Part shown: piece by piece, positions 61,001 through 64,000 of the stretch | How positions within the stretch are numbered: position 1 is the stretch's first letter | How the letters are laid out: every line of letters begins with the position of its first letter | Assembly (NCBI RefSeq): GCF_016097555.1 | Contig: NC_054704.1 | Location: 24,891,830-24,955,829, forward strand | Direction of reading: 5' to 3' | DNA: 64,000 nucleotides | From: Gigantopelta aegis | Lineage: Eukaryota; Mollusca; Gastropoda; Neomphalida; Peltospiridae | The notes under the pieces: model-generated | The model's database searches: none | What the model was told of the DNA's origin: nothing | The model's input: only the letters and a program-made list of their open reading frames with translations | Translations under genes and position numbers: made by a program

Positions 61001-62187
61001 GTCAGTTATAACAAAACACAATTTCAGCAACTTAGGCCCTAATATTTATTTTTAAAAACTAAAACACATGTCACATACTAGGCAGTGCCACCTTGAAGCG
61101 ATGCATTATGGGATTGATAAAATGGCTGCCGCCATGACTGCTGAGACAACCCTGGTTAGGACGCCTTGCGCTCAAATGCGCTAGGGTGAAATGACTTGAA
61201 ACTTCAAAGAAAACATAGAAATAGGTATCAATTTAACAATTGAATATGTGAACTTGATGTGCTGAAGTATAGAAATATATTCAAAATCCATTTGAAGTTC
61301 AATGTTTTTCAAAGTACATTTAAAATATCACATTTCGTTATCAGTGACAAAATCGACCTTTCTCTACAATGAGCCACGTCTTGAACGCCTCAAAACACTT
61401 CTAAAAGAAGCCATTGACGTCAGATGTCGAGTTAAGACAAAATTATCATTATTAGCTGTAAAAATGGCCGCGACGTCATACTTTTTTGACGTCATTGACA
61501 GAGCTCTCTTGAAAATCGTTATTGGTGTAATTTTAACTGAATTACAAATTAAATAATTATATCTGTTGGAAAAGACGACATGTATGTACATCTATTTAAT
61601 ATCACTACATTTAATTGGGAGGCTGTAATGTGTGTGTTGAAAAGTGAGTCATTTAAGCTGGTGGCAGATATGCAGCGCAAAGTGACGTCAAACTTTGTCA
61701 TACCTACCATTAGCTCCACATCTTGTCATTTCTGTCAAGTGTGGTACTCTGCATACGAAGTGGAGGAAACTACTACCAATTAACAAACATGGCTAGCTTG
61801 GACTGTAAAAATAAATGCCTACTTCCTGATGTAACATCATAATAAAATAAATTTACTGAAAACAAATGAGCATTTTTTTTTTTTTTAAATTTCATGTGTG
61901 ATGTTTAAGTATATTTCGAATCTGCCAAGTTCAGTGAAGATGGGTTTTTTTCTCTTGTTCAATAAAATGTATGGGCTGGTCCAAACACAACATGATGTCT
62001 TATTTTTCAGGTATACAGCAGTTACTTCTTAATATAAAATCAGAATTATTTAGATCAACCGGTAACTGCAGTTATGTATTGTTAAAAACATAGTTTTTAG
62101 CATCTCACCTTGTGGTTATCTTTTAGAGTATTGCCTAGACAAACGTCACACTTTTCACAATGAAAGAAATTTTCAGCACCACCTATT
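54900..62187 (-). CDS. RCHY1: RCHY1/Pirh2-type RING and CHY zinc-finger E3 ubiquitin ligase, partial
   Basis: RCHY1 ligases join RING, CHY, CTCHY and a zinc ribbon and ubiquitinate p53-type targets in nucleus and cytoplasm. Four minus-strand exons join in phase: 62187-62109, 57698-57595, 56169-56140, 55044-54900 (358 nt). They encode the CTCHY end (FFHCEKCDVC), a C3H2C3 RING (CSIC ... CGHILH then RTC ... CPTC) and the start of the ribbon (VLCRDCHK). The order and linkers (DNHKCIEKVSHDVCS, NLWKYMDEEISGTEMP) fit the RCHY1 family closely. The 5' exons (CHY domain) must lie beyond 64000 or are missed; the first visible exon starts in codon position 3. The terminal exon with the ribbon's second CxxC is not found. 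A Tc1 transposon and a SINE lie in or next to its introns. Family assignment is confident. Confidence 0.9.
55606..55697 (-). mobile_element. Very short SINE-1 (tail joined directly to head)
   Basis: The tail 'actagagcacattgatttat' joins at 'catcgg|ggatcgatcc' to the head 'agaccgaccgcgcatcaagc'. 'cataaatagaaa' before (about 55595) and after (55704) is a 12-bp target duplication, so the deleted form itself was inserted or the deletion is internal. Confidence 0.75.
56140..56169 (-). CDS. RCHY1: RCHY1 30-nt micro-exon in the RING
   Basis: Acceptor 'tttatttgcag', donor actgg|gtatgt. It completes Arg and encodes TCYLSLLKT plus two bases of Gly, supplying the sixth zinc ligand (Cys) of the RING. 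It is too short for ORF searches but required for frame and for the RING spacing. Confidence 0.85.
56513..56580 (+). mobile_element. SINE tail, third type
   Basis: 'agtttgacacccaatagccg', 'tttttcgtgctggggtgtct', (CATT)n. It is the inverse of the ends seen at 9470 and 48290. Confidence 0.65.
57057..57211. mobile_element. Palindromic MITE with about 50-bp arms
   Basis: 'cacacgatacgagttcctca' is inverse to 'atgaggtacttgtattgtgt', and 'gagaatagcc' to 'ggctattc'. The outer 'ttaaggagatg'/'cacctttaagg' closes it. The loop side carries the palindrome GGTTGCTTAGCAACC (57148-57162). It lies in the RCHY1 intron. Confidence 0.7.
57595..57698 (-). CDS. RCHY1: RCHY1 exon: RING-H2 first half
   Basis: Acceptor 'tgtttttcag', donor gcatcg|gtgagt. 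CIEKVSHDVCSICREDLHTS, then PPCGHILH, plus two bases of Arg. Confidence 0.93.
58817..60421 (-). mobile_element. Complete Tc1-family transposon (1605 bp)
   Basis: The ends TACTACTCAAAAGAATTTAA and its exact inverse (ending 60421), about 26 bp in total including 'gggtca', are flanked by TA (58815-58816, 60422-60423). A second inverted block ('tattgttccatatttac' against 'gtaaaaatggaacaatac') lies about 100 bp inside each end. It encodes an uninterrupted transposase on the minus strand. It sits in the RCHY1 intron, same strand. Confidence 0.92.
59030..60091 (-). CDS. Tc1/mariner-superfamily transposase (DD34E), intact ORF
   Basis: Cut-and-paste transposase, nuclear, acting on its own TIRs. The ORF has 353 codons from the first Met; a Met at residue 13 (60055, MVRLQLTIEDRGRAIAWLQD) matches the usual Tc1 start and gives 341 residues, the typical size. 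N-terminal paired-like helix-turn-helixes (NVALRLGVSQSVVGRLWQRY), then a GRPR-type hook (RPRSGRPRSTT). Catalytic triad: MFTDESRFS (first D), VLQDDNSRPH (second D) and SPDLAPIEHAWDELG (E), with 34 residues between second D and E. Glycine-rich RFGGGSVMVWGG is present. No stop, frameshift or missing catalytic residue seen, so it may be functional. The plus-strand ORFs over it are shadows. Confidence 0.95.
   Translation of the reverse strand: MRSCTVHTPNSTMVRLQLTIEDRGRAIAWLQDGNTQRNVALRLGVSQSVVGRLWQRYQATNSVRNRPRSGRPRSTTNREDRYMTNMALRQRTTTARRLRDNLRTATGTRVSDQTIRNRLRANKLRCRRQAVRPPLLPRHRTARRHWCTLHRRWQRVQWGRVMFTDESRFSLQFNDGRVRVYRRPRERFADVNVRQRHRFGGGSVMVWGGISIHHRTPLYVVDGNLNGIRYLNEIIRALVLPSLQQIGGGAVLQDDNSRPHRARVVTDFLRQQGIANMDWPAYSPDLAPIEHAWDELGRRVRDNHAPPANLHDLGQLLMAEWQAIPQEFFRRLINSMRQRCVECIRARGGFTHY
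60470..60566 (+). repeat. G-rich tract with quadruplex potential
   Basis: Nearly continuous G-runs of 4 to 14 with T, TG or C interruptions over about 90 bp. A second GT/G-rich stretch follows at 60661-60695. Confidence 0.8.
61415..61690. promoter_or_regulatory. Cluster of three CRE palindromes (TGACGTCA)
   Basis: TGACGTCA occurs at 61415-61422, 61487-61494 and 61683-61690, and CGACGTCA at 61471-61478. It is the CREB/ATF consensus. The cluster is within the RCHY1 intron. An 'aaaatggctgccgccatgac' start-codon-like context lies at 61122, opening a short 20-codon ORF. Function is not shown by sequence alone. Confidence 0.4.
62109..62187 (-). CDS. RCHY1: RCHY1 exon: end of CTCHY zinc finger
   Basis: On the minus strand the acceptor 'atattttcag' precedes A-ATA-GGT and the donor is cacaag|gtgaga. 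It encodes IGGAENFFHCEKCDVCLGNT then LKDNHK; phase 0 at the end. Confidence 0.9.
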
Positions 62188-62344
62188 CTGAAAATATATA
62201 ATAAGTACATTAAATCTTCACTGTGCTATTACTGATAGCAATACATGTAAATTATATTCGTGTTCATGTCAATAGTAACAGTGGTATAGATGTTAAACCT
62301 ATAGTTTACAGCAAAAAAATAAATTCAATGTTAATTCTACAGAA

Positions 62345-62650
62345 TTTATTATTATGAGGGGGCAGGATCGATCCCCGTCAGTGGGCCCCATTGGGCTATT
62401 TCTCGCTCCATCCAGTGCACCACGACCGGTATATCAAAGACTGTGGTAAGTGCTATCCTGTCTATGGGATGGTGCATATAAAAGATCCCTTGCTGCTAAT
62501 TGAAAATAGCCCATGAAGTGGCGACAGCGGGTTTCCTCTCTCAATATATGTGTGGTCCTTAACCATATGTCTGACGCCATATAACCGTAAATAAAATGTG
62601 TTGAGTGCATCGTTAAATAAAACATTTCCTTCCTTATTATTATGACTGCT
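62345..62650 (+). mobile_element. SINE-1 subtype B lacking the A box, with target duplication
   Basis: It starts at the B box ('ggcaggatcgatccccgtca'), has a full body and ends 'gtgcatcgttaaataaaac'. 'ttattattatga' before (62347) and after (62634) duplicates the target. The ORFs at 62434-62770 are shadows. 62650-63330 holds no recognised gene. Confidence 0.85.
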
Positions 62651-63337
62651 GTCACAACCATGGGATTCCAGAAAATATACACTTGCAACCCTGGCAATTA
62701 GGAAAATGATTACGATAGTGATGTCCAATGAACAGTTATAATCGAAAATTGATTGTTTTGGCTCTACCAATGTAATAATTGATTCTAAAAATCCATAATC
62801 ATTTGAGTGGGAAAAAGTTTGTTAACTGTCATTGTTCCTCCAGTTTAGATGGTAGAATTAATGTAAATATGGTGGGGTTTGGGTTTTGTTTTCATGCGAA
62901 CACAAAGAAAAAAGATATTAAATAGATATTAAAGGTAACATTAGCCATTTGTATAATTTTTCCCAGTGAAGACAACAATAGGTACAATAGGCTTGAAATT
63001 CAGATTCTTCTCAAGTCAATATAATTCTAACCGACTGCTTAATCTAAAGTTAGTTGGCTGGTGCCAACCAATTATAAAGTCTGATGATGAAATTCCAACC
63101 GATTCCTAACACTAGACCACAGCAAAATATTTGCCACGAAAAAATTGTCTCCACTGCCTTTTCCATGGCAGTTTTGAGGTTAATATGTAAGAGAGCAGTT
63201 TAATTTCTTTATATTACAAAAATAAATAATTAACACAGAAAAATTAAAGAAAATTTTAAACACTGAAGCAGTTTTCACAGCATTGCGAGGGTTGTACATG
63301 AATGTACAGTTTGTGATTTGCAGGCTCGTCCATTATA

Positions 63338-64000
63338 TACTCTTCAAAAGAAGAAACGCAAAACCACATTGTCGTAACATTTGGAGAATTGATTTAATTA
63401 TTGAATGGTTAGTCCGATAATTACCAAATGTTGCAGGATTGTTCACAATTCACTCTAGTCCATTGTGAGTAAGTGATAGGACACACCACCAAGGTCAAGG
63501 TCATCTGGAGTCAATACCGGGTGTGGCCTCCGCGTGTGTTGACAACTGCCTGGCACCGCCTGCCCATTGAAGCAACCAGAGTACGGATGACGTCCCGGGG
63601 GATGGTGGCCCACTCGGCCTGCAAGGCTGCTACCAGCTCGGGCAGGGTCTGGGGCTGTGGTTGTCGCTGTCGGAGGCGTCGGTCCAACTCGTCCCATAGA
63701 TGCTCAATTGGGTTCAAATCCGGTGATATCGATGGCCAAGGAAGGACATTAATGTTGTTGTTCTGTAGGAAAGTCGTTGTGTGACGTGCTGTGTGAGGCC
63801 TGGCGTTGTCATGTTGGAACACTGCGTTGGCGTTGGCCATAACTGGAACGATGTGTGGCCGGAGGATCTGGTCAATGTAGCCCTGTGCATTCAGGTTGCC
63901 CTGCACGTGGACCAGGTCAGTTCTGCCAGTGTGTGAGATGGCTGCCCACACCATGACACTACCCCCGCCGAATCTGTCCACTTCCTGCACGCAGTTTGCC
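63338..64000 (-). mobile_element. Second Tc1-like transposon, cut by window end
   Basis: The left end TACTCTTCAAAAGAAGAAAC follows TA; the other end lies beyond the window. The transposase ORF is 170 bp inside. Ends and protein differ from the 58817 element, so it is a separate lineage. Confidence 0.8.
63511..64000 (-). CDS. Tc1-like transposase (DD34E), C-terminal part
   Basis: The reading frame is open from the window edge to TAA at 63511. About 163 residues are visible: VDRFGGGSVMVWAAISHTGR, AVFQHDNARPHTARH (second D) and SPDLNPIEHLWDELDRR (E), with 34 residues between D and E. The C-terminus is VVNTRGGHTRY. The first catalytic D and the DNA-binding domain are outside the window. The part visible is undamaged. 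Confidence 0.9.
   Translation of the reverse strand, partial: ANCVQEVDRFGGGSVMVWAAISHTGRTDLVHVQGNLNAQGYIDQILRPHIVPVMANANAVFQHDNARPHTARHTTTFLQNNNINVLPWPSISPDLNPIEHLWDELDRRLRQRQPQPQTLPELVAALQAEWATIPRDVIRTLVASMGRRCQAVVNTRGGHTRY

Overview
This is a piece of an animal nuclear genome, most likely a mollusc and probably a gastropod. It is AT-rich, genes are split into small exons flanked by GT-AG introns, microsatellites are everywhere, and the most frequent sequence is a tRNA-derived SINE of a type I associate with marine molluscs (about 30 copies or fragments here). The species assignment is inference; no database was searched.

Two host genes can be assembled exon by exon. (1) A cytochrome P450 of the mitochondrial clan (CYP10-like) lies on the + strand. 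Eleven coding exons between 14610 and 27319 join in phase to 564 codons plus stop, starting with a basic presequence-like exon. A plausible TATA promoter and ATG-free leader exon lie 3 kb upstream (11289-11472). (2) The 3' half of an RCHY1/Pirh2-type RING-H2 and CHY-zinc-finger ubiquitin ligase lies on the - strand (62187 down to 54900). Its 5' exons lie beyond the window and its last exon is not securely found.

Layout: 1-5160, SINEs and a 43-bp satellite with a 57-bp minisatellite inside it; 5160-11200, SINEs and microsatellites; 11289-27600, the P450 gene, its introns filled with SINEs, foldback elements and simple repeats; 27.6-38 kb, non-coding DNA with SINEs and microsatellites; 38.8-53.3 kb, a transposon-rich block with two solo LTRs in opposite orientation (each with its own perfect 5-bp target duplication), hAT-like and pogo-like elements, and palindromic elements; 54.9-62.2 kb, RCHY1, with an apparently complete Tc1 transposon (intact 353-codon transposase ORF) inside one intron; 63.3-64 kb, a second Tc1-like transposon running off the end.

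The most unusual signal is in the P450 gene, where splice sites together with the adjoining exon edge have been tandemly duplicated three times. Four 70-bp copies carry the acceptor plus the start codon of the first coding exon; three of them encode 11-codon mini-ORFs. A 132-bp duplication copies the donor of the same exon and keeps frame. A degenerate run of about five copies of the exon-8 acceptor plus exon start precedes the real exon 8. A second unusual signal is a set of palindromic elements whose ends and loop are shared between copies while their long self-complementary arms differ.
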